Shown here piece after piece: positions 52,296 to 61,404 of a DNA stretch of 64,000 bases. The stretch is from the NCBI GenBank assembly GCA_903875575.1, contig CAIQWJ010000007.1, positions 1 to 64,000 of the forward strand. The letters are read 5' to 3'. Made by a program: the position numbers and the translations under genes. Source of the DNA: an uncultured Acidobacteriia bacterium. GTDB lineage: Bacteria > Acidobacteriota > Terriglobia > Bryobacterales > Bryobacteraceae. The stretch's first letter is position 1. Each line of letters opens with the position of its first letter. The notes under the pieces were generated by a model. It saw only the letters and a list, made by a program, of their open reading frames with translations, was not told the origin of the DNA and ran no database searches.

Positions 52296-53243
52296 ATGAA
52301 GCCCCTGTTCATCCTCCTGACAGTCTGTAGCGCTACCGCCGCCTGTCTTCCGGTTTCCGGAGACCGCATTCTCGGGCGCGACTTCGCGCTTGCCCTGCCC
52401 CAATTCGCGGGATTGCCTGCATCGCTTTCTCTCGGCTATGCTCCGGTTCCAGGCACCAGTCGCGTCTACGCCGTCGCAGAACTGCAACGAATCGCCCACG
52501 CCAATGGGATCGCTGCCGGGAATGCGGATTCCCTGTCTGAGATCTGTTTTGAAGTTCCTATGCATGAGCCGGACGACGTCGAATTCACCGAAGCACTGCG
52601 CCGGTCTCTGCCTCCGGACGCCACTCTGCGGATTGCCGAACGCAGCCGCGCGGCCATACCAAAGGGCAGGCTGGAGTTCCCGCTGTCCGGCATGGAACCC
52701 GGAGCAAGCAATGCCGACGGTCTCCAGCTTTGGCGCGGTTTTGTGCAGTATACCGAGACCCGCCGCATCGCGGTCTGGGCTCGGGTATCTGTCAGCGTCT
52801 CCTATACCGCCGTGGTGGCACTTAGGGATCTGCCTGCAGCGACACCGATTGACGCGGACTCTCTGCGCACGGAATCCCGTCAGGGGCCGCTGAAGCACGC
52901 GCCCGCGGCGGTTCGCCCTGAAGATGTCACGGGGCGTGTTCTCCGGCAACCCGTAAAGGCAGGCGACGAAGTTCCCGCCTCGCTTGTCGCCGATCCTCCC
53001 GCGATCCGGCGTGGCGACAGCGTTCGGGTCGAAGTACAGTGCGGCCTGACCATACTTCGGTTCGATGCCATCGCGACGGCAAATGCACGGGCTGGTGAAA
53101 TGGCTGATCTGCTGAATCCGGCCACAGGCAAGACGCTGCGCGCCCGGGTTGCTATTTCCTCAGGGCTCAGAATCGCCACCGCAGTCATGATCGTCGGTGG
53201 CCAGACGGTCGCAGGCTCCGCGCTAAAAGGCTCCGCTCTATGA
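52296..53243 (+). CDS. flgA: P-ring assembly chaperone FlgA
   Basis: The 315-residue exported protein has a signal peptide at about 1-20. The SAF-like domain begins near residue 170 (SYTAVVALRDLPAATPIDADSLR...GRVLRQPVKAGDEVPASLVADPPAIRRGDSVRVEV). The C-terminal part is GEMADLLNPATGKTLRARV. FlgA chaperones FlgI in the periplasm. It lies between flgG and flgH. The N-terminal third is longer than in enteric FlgA. Confidence 0.92.
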   Translation: MKPLFILLTVCSATAACLPVSGDRILGRDFALALPQFAGLPASLSLGYAPVPGTSRVYAVAELQRIAHANGIAAGNADSLSEICFEVPMHEPDDVEFTEALRRSLPPDATLRIAERSRAAIPKGRLEFPLSGMEPGASNADGLQLWRGFVQYTETRRIAVWARVSVSVSYTAVVALRDLPAATPIDADSLRTESRQGPLKHAPAAVRPEDVTGRVLRQPVKAGDEVPASLVADPPAIRRGDSVRVEVQCGLTILRFDAIATANARAGEMADLLNPATGKTLRARVAISSGLRIATAVMIVGGQTVAGSALKGSAL

Positions 53244-53974
53244 GACTTCACTACTCCACTCTATTCATCGCCGGCCTTCTGACGATAAACGCTGCCACCG
53301 GAGTTTCCCGCGCAGGGGTCATACCAAATCTGAAAAAGAAGATTGTCAAGGCTCCGGAGCCGTCATTGCTCGACCAGTACCTTCACAGTGCCGCAGCCGG
53401 GGCCGAGCGCGAATCGGTAGAATCCCTTCCCGGTGCCATCTGGTCGCCATCGGCGCGCCTCAACGAACTCGGGCGGGACCTGCGCGCGAGCCAGGTGGAC
53501 GATGTCGTCACGATCATCGTCACCGAATCGGTGAATGCCGTCGCATCCGGCGTTAGCACCTCGGAGCGCGCCTCCTCTGCCAGTCAGTCGATCAGCCAGT
53601 TGGCTGGCATCAAGTCCCCGGCGGGCGCATTGGCTAATATGCTGGGTACCACCGGCGATCAAAAGCTGAGCGGCACCGGAACAACCTCCCGCGCCGCCAC
53701 GTTGACCGCCACTCTCACTGGCCGCGTTGTCAAAGTCTTGCCAGGTGGCCTGCTTCTGATCGAGGGCGATAAGAGCATCCAGGTCAACTCGGAACAGCAG
53801 AAGATCACGGTGCGTGGTGTCGTGCGCACCGCCGATATCTCTACGGCTAACACAGTCGCCTCCACGCAGGTTGCCGACATGGAGGTGCGCGTGAACGGCC
53901 AGGGTGTGGTGGGAGACGCCGTGCGGCGTCCGAATGCGCTTTACCGCCTGATTCTGGGCTTGCTCCCTTTCTAG
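53240..53974 (+). CDS. flgH: Flagellar L-ring protein FlgH
   Basis: The 244-residue protein has the FlgH core (DVVTIIVTESVNAVASGVSTSERASS, LTATLTGRVVKVLPGGLLLIEGDKSIQVNSEQQKITVRGVVR) and the C-terminal YRLILGLLPF. It has a signal peptide (about 1-25) but no lipobox Cys and indeed no Cys there, unlike classic lipoprotein FlgH. It forms the outer-membrane ring, pointing to a diderm cell. Confidence 0.95.
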   Translation: MRLHYSTLFIAGLLTINAATGVSRAGVIPNLKKKIVKAPEPSLLDQYLHSAAAGAERESVESLPGAIWSPSARLNELGRDLRASQVDDVVTIIVTESVNAVASGVSTSERASSASQSISQLAGIKSPAGALANMLGTTGDQKLSGTGTTSRAATLTATLTGRVVKVLPGGLLLIEGDKSIQVNSEQQKITVRGVVRTADISTANTVASTQVADMEVRVNGQGVVGDAVRRPNALYRLILGLLPF

Positions 53975-53981
53975 ACCTCTT

Positions 53982-55082
53982 ATGAACAGACTGCCCGGCG
54001 TTTTCCTCCTCTCCTGCCTGTCCGTCGCCATCGCATCGGCTGCTCCGGCGCGGCTGAAAGACCTGGTCTCCATCGAAGGTGTTCGAGACAACCAGCTTGT
54101 GGGCTATGGCGTGGTCGTGGGCCTTGCCGGCACCGGCGACAAGCAGACAACCATCTTCACCACGCAAAGCCTTGCCAATATTCTGGAGCGGATGGGTGTC
54201 TCGGTCGCGGCGGGCAGCATTCGAATCGCGAATGTGGCATCCGTCGTGGTGACGGCAACCCTGCCACCGTTCGCGCAGCCCGGCACGAAGATCGACGCCA
54301 CCGCGTCCGCCATCGGCGATGCCAAAAACCTGCAGGGCGGCATATTGCTCATGACGTCTCTTCGCGGGGCCAACGGTCAGACCTATGCTGTTGCCCAGGG
54401 ACCCGTCGTGACAGGCGGGTTTGTCGCAGGTCGAGGCAGCACTACCCAAACCGTCAATCACCCGACCGTAGGCCGTCTGCCGGAAGGAGCCACGATCGAA
54501 CGGGCTGCACCTTCCGTAGAACCTTCCTCCACCGTCCGGCTCCAATTGCGGTCCGCCGATTTCGCGACCTCATCACGCATCGCCGAAGCGATCAACAAGC
54601 ATTTCGGCGGCGCGGCACCGCTGGCCCGCGCGGAGAACTCCGCCGTGGTATCCGTCCAGCCTCCCGCCGAATGGAAAGACCGCATCACGGAGTTCATCGC
54701 CGGCGTAGAGGATCTCACTGTCGAGGTCGATCACTCGGCCCGCATCGTGATCAACGAGCGCACAGGCACCATTGTCATGGGCAACGATGTCCGTGTTTCC
54801 CCAGTCGCCATCTTACACGGCAACCTGACCGTTGAAATCCAGACCACCCTGAACGTCTCGCAGCCCAATGCGCTGTCTTCCGGCACCACCCAGGTGGTGC
54901 CGGAAGAGAAGGTGACGGCCAAAGATGAGCCGACGCATAACGTGGTCCTGAAAGAAGGGGCCACGGTGGAGGAACTGGTGCGTGCCCTGACGGCGATCGG
55001 CTCTTCCGCCCGCGACATTGTCGCAATCCTGCAGAACCTGCGTGCGGCCAATGCGCTGAACGCCGATATCGAGGTGATCTGA
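53982..55082 (+). CDS. flgI: Flagellar P-ring protein FlgI
   Basis: The 366-residue protein has a signal peptide (about 1-20), then ARLKDLVSIEGVRDNQLVGYGVVVGLAGTGDKQT, the FlgI signature. The C-terminal part is EGATVEELVRALTAIGSSARDIVAILQNLRAANALNADIEVI. It builds the peptidoglycan ring around the rod. Its last base is shared with the flgJ start. Confidence 0.97.
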   Translation: MNRLPGVFLLSCLSVAIASAAPARLKDLVSIEGVRDNQLVGYGVVVGLAGTGDKQTTIFTTQSLANILERMGVSVAAGSIRIANVASVVVTATLPPFAQPGTKIDATASAIGDAKNLQGGILLMTSLRGANGQTYAVAQGPVVTGGFVAGRGSTTQTVNHPTVGRLPEGATIERAAPSVEPSSTVRLQLRSADFATSSRIAEAINKHFGGAAPLARAENSAVVSVQPPAEWKDRITEFIAGVEDLTVEVDHSARIVINERTGTIVMGNDVRVSPVAILHGNLTVEIQTTLNVSQPNALSSGTTQVVPEEKVTAKDEPTHNVVLKEGATVEELVRALTAIGSSARDIVAILQNLRAANALNADIEVI

Positions 55083-55441
55083 TGGCAGCGCTTTTTTCCG
55101 CGACGGCGCTCGATGCGTTCAGTCGCGCTCAATCCGCAGGCACCGGTTCAACCACTCCTTCCAGCAAGGTCGAAAGGGCCGCGAAGGACTTCGAGGCGCT
55201 CCTGCTCGGCCAGATTCTGCGGTCCGTGCATGAAGGAGGTGGCTGGCTTGGCACCGGCTCCGACGAGTCCGGCGACGCTGCCATCGGCCTTGGCGAAGAG
55301 CAATTGGCTCGCACGATGGCCAACAGCGGTGGCCTCGGCCTTTCCAAACTCATTCAGGCTGGCCTGCGCAACGAGCAGAACGCGGTTGATTCTGCCCGTA
55401 GCCCAACACCAGCCGATCCTCAGGCGAAGACAGCCTCATAG
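55082..55441 (+). CDS. flgJ: Rod-binding protein FlgJ, no muramidase domain
   Basis: The 119-residue protein corresponds to the FlgJ N-terminal rod-scaffold domain (VERAAKDFEALLLGQILRSVHEGG, LGEEQLARTMANSGGLGLSKLIQAGL). The C-terminal hydrolase domain of enteric FlgJ is absent, as in many bacteria, so another enzyme must open the peptidoglycan. Its 3' end overlaps the opposite-strand fliS by 22 bp. Confidence 0.92.
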   Translation: MAALFSATALDAFSRAQSAGTGSTTPSSKVERAAKDFEALLLGQILRSVHEGGGWLGTGSDESGDAAIGLGEEQLARTMANSGGLGLSKLIQAGLRNEQNAVDSARSPTPADPQAKTAS

Positions 55442-55854
55442 CGCGATTCATCGTCATAGTTCGCGGCATCCGATGCTCCGACAGCAACGTCTTCCGTGGC
55501 CAGCTTCTCTGGCACCTGCTGCCAGGCGTCCGCCAGCGTGTTCAGTAATCGGCCGGTTTCTTCGAGCGGTGCGTCCTTCTGCTGGAAGTTGGCCTCCACC
55601 AGGCGCTCCTGCATGTAGCAGTAGAGCTGCCGCAGATTCCGGGCCAGCTCCGGCGCATGGTTGGCGTCGAGCGACACCATGAGCTCTGTCAGGATGGCGT
55701 AGGCCTTATTGATGGCCTGCGCGCGCTCCCGAATCCTCCCTTCGCGCAGATGCTCGCGGGCGTCGGATACGGAGGCGATGGCCCGTTGGTACATCAACAG
55801 GACCAACTCGATGGGACTCGCGGAAAGAATGACTTGTTCAAAGTAGGGGTTCAT
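55420..55854 (-). CDS. fliS: Flagellin chaperone FliS
   Basis: ATG 55854 gives 144 residues with the FliS pattern MNPYFEQVILSASPIELVLLMYQRAI, INKAYAILTELMVSLDANHAPELARNLRQLYCYMQERLVEAN, and a final helix region. FliS holds flagellin in the cytoplasm. The longer frame to 55944 would cover flaG. Its start overlaps flaG by 17 bp, and its end overlaps flgJ on the other strand. Confidence 0.95.
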   Translation of the reverse strand: MNPYFEQVILSASPIELVLLMYQRAIASVSDAREHLREGRIRERAQAINKAYAILTELMVSLDANHAPELARNLRQLYCYMQERLVEANFQQKDAPLEETGRLLNTLADAWQQVPEKLATEDVAVGASDAANYDDESRYEAVFA

Positions 55855-56179
55855 TAGGCAGCTCTTTTTGATGTTCCTGCGCCATTTGCAGCGCATATTC
55901 CGACGGCCACTGCACGACGACATCGCCGCTTTGCTTATCGACAACCTGAATAATCAACTGCTTCGTGGAGGAATCCGTCGAGTAAGTCACTTCTCTGCCA
56001 GGGCCGACGAACCCCGACTGGTTCAGCACATTCACCGCCGTCACAAGGGCCTGGGTTTTCGCGCGCGCAGCGCTGCGCGCCGCTCCGGCAGCTAATCCAG
56101 ACCCGGCCTGCGCCCCGCCTGCAAATTGTGGCTCCGGCAGTATCGCGGCCCGGAGTGCCGTTGCGGATACCTCACCCAT
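55838..56179 (-). CDS. flaG: FlaG-family protein
   Basis: ATG 56179 gives 113 residues. After an Ala/Gly-rich N-terminal half comes VTYSTDSSTKQLIIQVVDKQSGDVVVQWPSEYALQM, matching FlaG. FlaG affects filament length in some bacteria. The mechanism is not known. It is coupled to fliS. A sigma28 site lies 20 bp upstream of the ATG, excluding the longer frame to 56248. Confidence 0.85.
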   Translation of the reverse strand: MGEVSATALRAAILPEPQFAGGAQAGSGLAAGAARSAARAKTQALVTAVNVLNQSGFVGPGREVTYSTDSSTKQLIIQVVDKQSGDVVVQWPSEYALQMAQEHQKELPNEPLL

Positions 56180-56198
56180 TGTCCCGGCCTCAAATGTC

Positions 56199-56225
56199 TT
56201 ATCGGCCCTGGTTGGCGTCTGTTGA
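56199..56225 (-). promoter_or_regulatory. Sigma28 promoter of flaG-fliS
   Basis: The minus strand reads TCAACAGA-N11-GCCGATAA. The -10 is a perfect match to the FliA consensus. The predicted start is about 56192. Confidence 0.78.
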
Positions 56226-56246
56226 GCGAGAGTTCCGCACCAAAAC

Positions 56247-56287
56247 AAAACCGCCCGCCGGGCAATCTCTGCCAGGCGGGCGGTTTT
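56247..56287 (-). terminator. Rho-independent terminator of the respiratory operon
   Basis: A 13-bp stem AAAACCGCCCGCC / GGCGGGCGGTTTT (56247-56259 with 56275-56287) surrounds an inner GGCA/TGCC hairpin. A T-rich tail (TTTTGTTTTGG) follows on the minus strand. It ends the leftward oxidase operon and shields the flaG promoter just beyond. Confidence 0.92.
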
Positions 56288-56325
56288 GGAAACGAATGAT
56301 TCGCTGTCGGGACCAGCTTAGTTCG

Positions 56326-56640
56326 CTAGCGACCGGGGACACCCATCCAGCCGCGTGTCCACAAGTCGCACATCGCGATAAACAGGAGCAGGACCAGCCA
56401 GTACAAACCGGCCAGCACGGTAAACTTCGTCAGCTTTGTCCCATACTTCACGTGCATGAAGAACAGGATGACGAGCGAAGCCTTGAAGATGGCGATTGAA
56501 AGCGCCACAAAAATGTTCAGCCGGCCAAGGTCCACCGTGGAGACCCACGCCGTGACCCAGGTCATCGCGATCAGCGTAATGAAGACCGCAAAGTAGACGC
56601 TTTTCGGAACAATATGGTGTTGTTCGTTGTGGTCGGACAT
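56326..56640 (-). CDS. ctaF: Cytochrome c oxidase subunit IV
   Basis: The 104-residue protein has three membrane helices (about 13-33, 40-62, 72-92), including IFKASLVILFFMHVKYGTKLTKF, typical of bacterial subunit IV (COX4_pro). It is a small structural subunit of the caa3 oxidase and the last gene of the operon, one base after subunit III. Confidence 0.9.
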   Translation of the reverse strand: MSDHNEQHHIVPKSVYFAVFITLIAMTWVTAWVSTVDLGRLNIFVALSIAIFKASLVILFFMHVKYGTKLTKFTVLAGLYWLVLLLFIAMCDLWTRGWMGVPGR

Positions 56641-56641
56641 C

Positions 56642-57310
56642 TTACTTCAACCCCGTATGAGAACGATCAATCAGATAGAGCAGCGGGAACAGGAAAATCC
56701 AGACGATATCGACGAAGTGCCAGTACAGGCCGAACATCTCGATCGGTGTATACCATTTCTCCGTAAATTTCCCTCGCGCCGCCTGCACAATTAATATGAC
56801 CAATATGACGAATCCTATGAGCATGTGGGTCGCGTGCAACCCGGTCATCGCAAAGTAGAGCGAAAAGAACAGGGGAGCATGACCCGCATCTTCGCAGCCT
56901 TCGCATTCAAAATGCTGGCCGGGAATCTCGTGGTGAACCCACTTATCGTGATACTCGTAAGCCTTGACGCCAAGGAACGCCCCGCCCAGCAGAAGCGTCA
57001 TAATCAGGAACAGCACCAACAGCGTCTTCTTACCCATCGATGCCGCGTGGACAGCCAAAGCCATCGTCAGCGAGCTGCAGATCAGCACGGTGGTATTTGC
57101 CGCGCCAAGCCAGAGATTCGTCTTGTTACTGGCGGACGCGAACGCCGCCGGATACGCCTGCCGGTAAGCAAAGTAGGCGAGGAACAGGCCGCCGAAGAAC
57201 ATGATTTCGGTGACCAGGAATACCCACATCCCAATCGTGGCGGCGTCCTTCTGTTGCTCGTCGCTCGCGAAATGATGCCGAAGGGTGGTACTTACTGCGT
57301 GGCTAGCCAA
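56642..57310 (-). CDS. ctaE: Cytochrome c oxidase subunit III
   Basis: The 222-residue protein is a five-helix subunit III with [37 protein letters not shown], and the C-terminal [22 protein letters not shown]. It supports proton uptake and stability of subunit I. It overlaps the subunit I stop by 8 bp. Confidence 0.95.
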   Translation of the reverse strand: MASHAVSTTLRHHFASDEQQKDAATIGMWVFLVTEIMFFGGLFLAYFAYRQAYPAAFASASNKTNLWLGAANTTVLICSSLTMALAVHAASMGKKTLLVLFLIMTLLLGGAFLGVKAYEYHDKWVHHEIPGQHFECEGCEDAGHAPLFFSLYFAMTGLHATHMLIGFVILVILIVQAARGKFTEKWYTPIEMFGLYWHFVDIVWIFLFPLLYLIDRSHTGLK

Positions 57311-58931
57311 CGTGCACTACCTCCTGCTGGGTTGAGTAATCGTACGCTTCGGTAGTCACAACGGGCGTAACTTCGAAATTTTCCATGATGGGCGGCGAGG
57401 CGGTCTGCCATTCGAGACCAGTCGCGCCCCACGGATTCTCCGAAGCGATTTCGCCGTGCTTCAAAGACCATGTCAGATAGATCGCCGGAAGAATCAGTCC
57501 CAGTGCCAGAACAGAGGCACCTGCCGAGGACAGCACATTGAATACCTGGAACTCAGGCGGGTACACGTGATATCGACGCGGCATACCCATGTAGCCCAGC
57601 AGGAACTGCGGGAAGAACGTCAGGTTGAAGCCGACGAATACCAGTACGGCCGAAACCTTTGACCAGACCTGTGAGTACATGCGACCGAAAATCTTGGGCC
57701 ACCAGAAGTGAATTCCGCAAAGATACCCGAGCAGCGCGCCGCCGACCATGACGTAATGGAAGTGCGCAACCACGAAGTACGTATCTGTGAGATGGACGTC
57801 CATTCCGAGCGAGGACAGGAAGATACCCGTCAAACCACCGACAGTAAACAGTCCGATGAAGCCCAGAGCGTAAAGCATCGGCGTTTCCAGCCGGACCTTG
57901 CCCTTGTACATCGTGGCTGCCCAGTTAAACACTTTGATAGCCGACGGGATCGCAACCACGTAGCTGAGGATCGAGAACACAAGGCCCGCGTAAATCGACT
58001 GGCCCGCGACGAACAGGTGATGGCCCCAGACGAGGAAGCCGAAGACCGCGATCGCAACGCTCGAGAACGCGATGAACGTGTAACCGAAGGGTTTCTTCGA
58101 AGAGAAGGTCGAAATCACTTCCGAGATCACACCCATCGACGGCAGAATCATGATGTACACGGCCGGATGCGAGTAGAACCAGAAGAGATGCTGGAATAGC
58201 ACCGGATCGCCGCCATACGCGGGATCGAAGAAGCCGATGTGGAAGCCGCGTTCCAAAACCACCAGGAACAGCGTGACCGCAACCACCGGCGTACCGAGAA
58301 TCATGATGGCGCTGGTCGCGTAGTGGGCCCACACAAAGAGGGGCAGACGGAACCATGTGAGGCCCGGCGCGCGCATTCTGTGGATCGTGACAATAAAGTT
58401 CAGCCCGGTCAGAATACTGGAGAAGCCGTTAATGAAGATACCGAGGCCCGCAGCAATGACGTATCCGTTGGAGTAAGAAGTGCTGAACGGGGTGTAGAAT
58501 GTCCAGCCCGTGTCCACGCCGCCGGTGAGCAGCACGTACAGGGTGAAGATACCGCCAACCACGTAGATATACCAGCTCAGCAGGTTAATCTTCGGAAACG
58601 CGAGATCTTTCGCGCCTATCATCATCGGAATCAGGAAGTTACCGAGCGTAGCCGGAATCGATGGAATCAGGAAGAAGAACACCATGAGGATTCCGTGCAT
58701 GGTGAAGACCTTGTTGTACTGGTTCGATTCCAGCAGGTCGCCCGCCGGAGTGGACAGTTCGAGACGGATGAGGGACGCGAACACGCCGCCCAAAGCAAAG
58801 AAGAGAGTGACCGAGATCAGATAAAGGATCGCGATTCGCTTATGGTCGCCCGTCAGCAGCCAGCTCTTGATGCCGCGCTCGTGGTTGAGATAGTTCTTCG
58901 TTTCTTTTACTGGTGGAGAAGCGGTGATCAT
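57303..58931 (-). CDS. ctaD: Cytochrome c oxidase subunit I, A2 type
   Basis: The 542-residue haem-copper oxidase has [38 protein letters not shown] early and the binuclear-centre His motifs ([19 protein letters not shown]). Helix VI reads [18 protein letters not shown]. The YS pair replaces the Glu of A1 oxidases and defines the A2 type of Rhodothermus caa3. It reduces oxygen to water and pumps protons in the inner membrane. Confidence 0.96.
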   Translation of the reverse strand: MITASPPVKETKNYLNHERGIKSWLLTGDHKRIAILYLISVTLFFALGGVFASLIRLELSTPAGDLLESNQYNKVFTMHGILMVFFFLIPSIPATLGNFLIPMMIGAKDLAFPKINLLSWYIYVVGGIFTLYVLLTGGVDTGWTFYTPFSTSYSNGYVIAAGLGIFINGFSSILTGLNFIVTIHRMRAPGLTWFRLPLFVWAHYATSAIMILGTPVVAVTLFLVVLERGFHIGFFDPAYGGDPVLFQHLFWFYSHPAVYIMILPSMGVISEVISTFSSKKPFGYTFIAFSSVAIAVFGFLVWGHHLFVAGQSIYAGLVFSILSYVVAIPSAIKVFNWAATMYKGKVRLETPMLYALGFIGLFTVGGLTGIFLSSLGMDVHLTDTYFVVAHFHYVMVGGALLGYLCGIHFWWPKIFGRMYSQVWSKVSAVLVFVGFNLTFFPQFLLGYMGMPRRYHVYPPEFQVFNVLSSAGASVLALGLILPAIYLTWSLKHGEIASENPWGATGLEWQTASPPIMENFEVTPVVTTEAYDYSTQQEVVHVG

Positions 58932-59998
58932 TGTTTTTTCTCCGTAGCCGCGGGCTTAGTCTCGGACATCGGCGCGGCCATGGTACCGGACTTCTGGATG
59001 TCGGGCTGCTCACTCCCCAAGGTTCGCGACGGCGCATTGGCACCATTCGCATTCCCCAGGGACTTGATGTACTCGATGAGCTTGAGCATGCCCTCATCGC
59101 TGATCAGGCCTTTGAACGTCGGCATGATACGGTCATAGCCCGCTACGATCTTCGCCTGCGGATACAGTACGGATTCGCGAATGTAAGATTCGTCGATGCG
59201 AACACTGGAACCATCCGAAAGATCGACCTTGGTGCCGTAAGCGCCATACAGATTCGGCGCGCGTCCGTGGCCGTCCTTCACATGGCAATTGCCGCAACCC
59301 AGCTGATTGAAAAGGCTCTCGCCCTGCTCGGAGAGCGATCCTTCGCCGCTGCCATGAGCAAGCCAGGTTTGGTAATCGGGTTGCGTCATTACATGCACGG
59401 TACCGATCATGCCGGAGTGCTTGGTGCCGCAATATTCGGCGCAGAAGATGTGGTAATCGCCAACTTTGGTCGGGCGGAACCATTCGGTGGTGTAACGGCC
59501 GGGAAGCACGTCGGCCTTGGTGCGGAATGCCGGCACATAGAAATCGTGGATGACGTCTTCGGAGGTCATCGTGAGGCGGATATCCTGGTCCACGGGGACA
59601 TGGAGCTCGTTGATTTCGCGGGCGCCTTCCATGTGCTGGATCTTCCACATCCAGCGCTTGCCAGTGACATAAATATTCAGCGCGTCAGCCGGTGGGCGCG
59701 ATTCGTGGAACATGATGCTGGCACCCCAGGCGAACATAACCAGGGAAAGACCCAGCGGAATTACGCTCCACGTGATTTCGAGGATCATGCCACCAATGCT
59801 GTGATCGTTGATCGGCGGCGGGACACCCTGCCCCGGCTTCGCACGATACTTAATCGCAAAGTAGACGATCAGAAACGCGACCAGCAGCGAGAAGAACGCG
59901 CTGACCACGACCATATAGGTATAGAGTCCGTCGACGCTCGGGGCGAAGTTCGACGCCGACTCCGGAAATAGCTGGAAACTCTTTGGTTCCATTGTCAT
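58928..59998 (-). CDS. ctaC: Cytochrome c oxidase subunit II with fused cytochrome c
   Basis: The 356-residue protein has two membrane helices (about 30-52 and 75-97) and a CuA domain with [12 protein letters not shown] (about 187-198). A cytochrome c domain follows, with haem site CGNCH (about 236-240) and probable axial Met in MPTF. The fused haem defines a caa3 oxidase. The tail is Pro/Ala/Lys-rich. It likely takes electrons from ActE of alternative complex III. Start overlaps the SCO stop. Confidence 0.96.
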   Translation of the reverse strand: MTMEPKSFQLFPESASNFAPSVDGLYTYMVVVSAFFSLLVAFLIVYFAIKYRAKPGQGVPPPINDHSIGGMILEITWSVIPLGLSLVMFAWGASIMFHESRPPADALNIYVTGKRWMWKIQHMEGAREINELHVPVDQDIRLTMTSEDVIHDFYVPAFRTKADVLPGRYTTEWFRPTKVGDYHIFCAEYCGTKHSGMIGTVHVMTQPDYQTWLAHGSGEGSLSEQGESLFNQLGCGNCHVKDGHGRAPNLYGAYGTKVDLSDGSSVRIDESYIRESVLYPQAKIVAGYDRIMPTFKGLISDEGMLKLIEYIKSLGNANGANAPSRTLGSEQPDIQKSGTMAAPMSETKPAATEKKQ

Positions 59999-60882
59999 CA
60001 GGCGGCTCGATTCCCTTTCTGCCGGCTCTCCCGCCGTAACATAATGACCACAAATCCCCCCATTGTCAGCAAGGTGGCTCCACCCGCTACACGTAAAAGT
60101 CCAAGCGCAAACGGCGTGTATTTCGCCGATTCCGGATCGAAGTGATAACAGAACAGCAGGACCTGATCGACCATGGTGCCGATCTTACCCGCCGACGCAT
60201 CCACCAGACCGAGGCGCAAATCCTTGGGCGAATACTCGATGCCCATAAAATACTTCGACAACCGGCCTTCCGGCGTCGCCACGTAAATGGCGCTGGCATG
60301 CGCATACATTGCGGTATGCACGTCCCACTGGTACGAGAAACCTACTGCTTCGGTCACGCTCTTGATGGAAGCGAGGCTGCCTGTCAGGAAGTGCCAGGCT
60401 GGTGCCGTTTCCGGGCGACCGTAAGACTTCAGATAGACTGCCTTCTTGTCGGCAGCCTGCTTCGGCGTTTCGCGCGCATCGAAGCTGATCACCACCACGT
60501 CATAATCCTTGCCCGCTTCGAGGGGCAACACCCGGGCGGCGCGGACCAGGCCGTTGAGGACCTGTGTACACAGCATCGGGCATTCGTAATAAACCAAAGT
60601 CAGAACCACGGGCCGCTTGCCATCGAAGTATTGACCGAGCTGGACGTCATGACCAGCTTCGTCTTTGAACGTCGCTTCCAGCGGCAAACGTGAATTCAGC
60701 TTCTGCTTGATATCCACGTTGGAAAGCGGCGTGGGACGATCGGCTCCGCGCATGTTCAACAGATCCTGAGCCGGCACATCGTGCGGCCCGGAGATCGTCG
60801 GCGGCGCGGAATCCCACGTACCCGCCGACAGCAGGCCGGCAGCCGTGAGAACCAACACCGAAATGGAGCAGAGCGTTTTCAT
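59998..60882 (-). CDS. SCO1/SenC copper chaperone
   Basis: The 294-residue protein has a signal peptide (about 1-20) and a thioredoxin-like domain with copper-site YYECPMLC (CxxxC, about residue 100). A later His lies in WDVHTAMYAHASAIYV. A C-terminal TM helix (LLTMGGFVVIML) is followed by basic residues. SCO proteins deliver copper to the CuA site of subunit II, encoded next. The C-terminal rather than N-terminal anchor is common in this operon type. Confidence 0.93.
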   Translation of the reverse strand: MKTLCSISVLVLTAAGLLSAGTWDSAPPTISGPHDVPAQDLLNMRGADRPTPLSNVDIKQKLNSRLPLEATFKDEAGHDVQLGQYFDGKRPVVLTLVYYECPMLCTQVLNGLVRAARVLPLEAGKDYDVVVISFDARETPKQAADKKAVYLKSYGRPETAPAWHFLTGSLASIKSVTEAVGFSYQWDVHTAMYAHASAIYVATPEGRLSKYFMGIEYSPKDLRLGLVDASAGKIGTMVDQVLLFCYHFDPESAKYTPFALGLLRVAGGATLLTMGGFVVIMLRRESRQKGNRAA

Positions 60883-60891
60883 GGAGCAGTC

Positions 60892-61404
60892 TTACTGAGC
60901 AATCTTTTCAAGCGTCCGGCCACCGCTGGCGTCGGACGGGATGGTGCGGAAGCCATCGTGATCTCCGCCCTGCGGGCTGAGTTTCACAGGCAGGCCCTTC
61001 TGGGCAACCATATTGATGGCCTGGTCAATCGGAATGTGAACGGTGCCTTTGGCTGAATCGACCCAGCCATAGCTGGTCAGCAGCATCTCTTCGCTGGCAT
61101 GCATTTTGTCGAGTTCCATCACCGGATCAGCCTGAAGGCGGGGTTCCGGTGGGAGCATTGGCTTCTGGGACATCATCGCCGGCACGTTTTTAGGCCTGAG
61201 GTTATCTTCCCGAACTTTGAAGTATACGAACAGACCCCACATAGCAGCCACGGAGACCATGAAGGCGACCAGCAAGCCGATGCCGAAGCCGCTGATCTGG
61301 ACGATATCGATATCTTTTCGTTCCCAGGATACCTGCGCGTTCTCGCCGGTACCGACATCGCTGTCGTGGGCGTCGTGCCCGTGCGGGTGATTAGTGTTTG
61401 CCAT
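60892..61404 (-). CDS. His-rich single-TM protein of the ACIII-oxidase operon
   Basis: The 170-residue protein starts HPHGHDAHDSD, with four His in the first 15 residues. A TM helix follows (about 38-62). The C-terminal soluble part contains SYGWVDSAKGTVHIPIDQAINMVAQKGLPV. Similar YGWVD...IPI..A sequences accompany oxidase operons of this kind, but I know no assigned function. Location between actF and SCO, with a 14-bp overlap of actF, suggests an assembly or linker role. Metal binding by the His cluster is speculation. Confidence 0.7.
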   Translation of the reverse strand: MANTNHPHGHDAHDSDVGTGENAQVSWERKDIDIVQISGFGIGLLVAFMVSVAAMWGLFVYFKVREDNLRPKNVPAMMSQKPMLPPEPRLQADPVMELDKMHASEEMLLTSYGWVDSAKGTVHIPIDQAINMVAQKGLPVKLSPQGGDHDGFRTIPSDASGGRTLEKIAQ

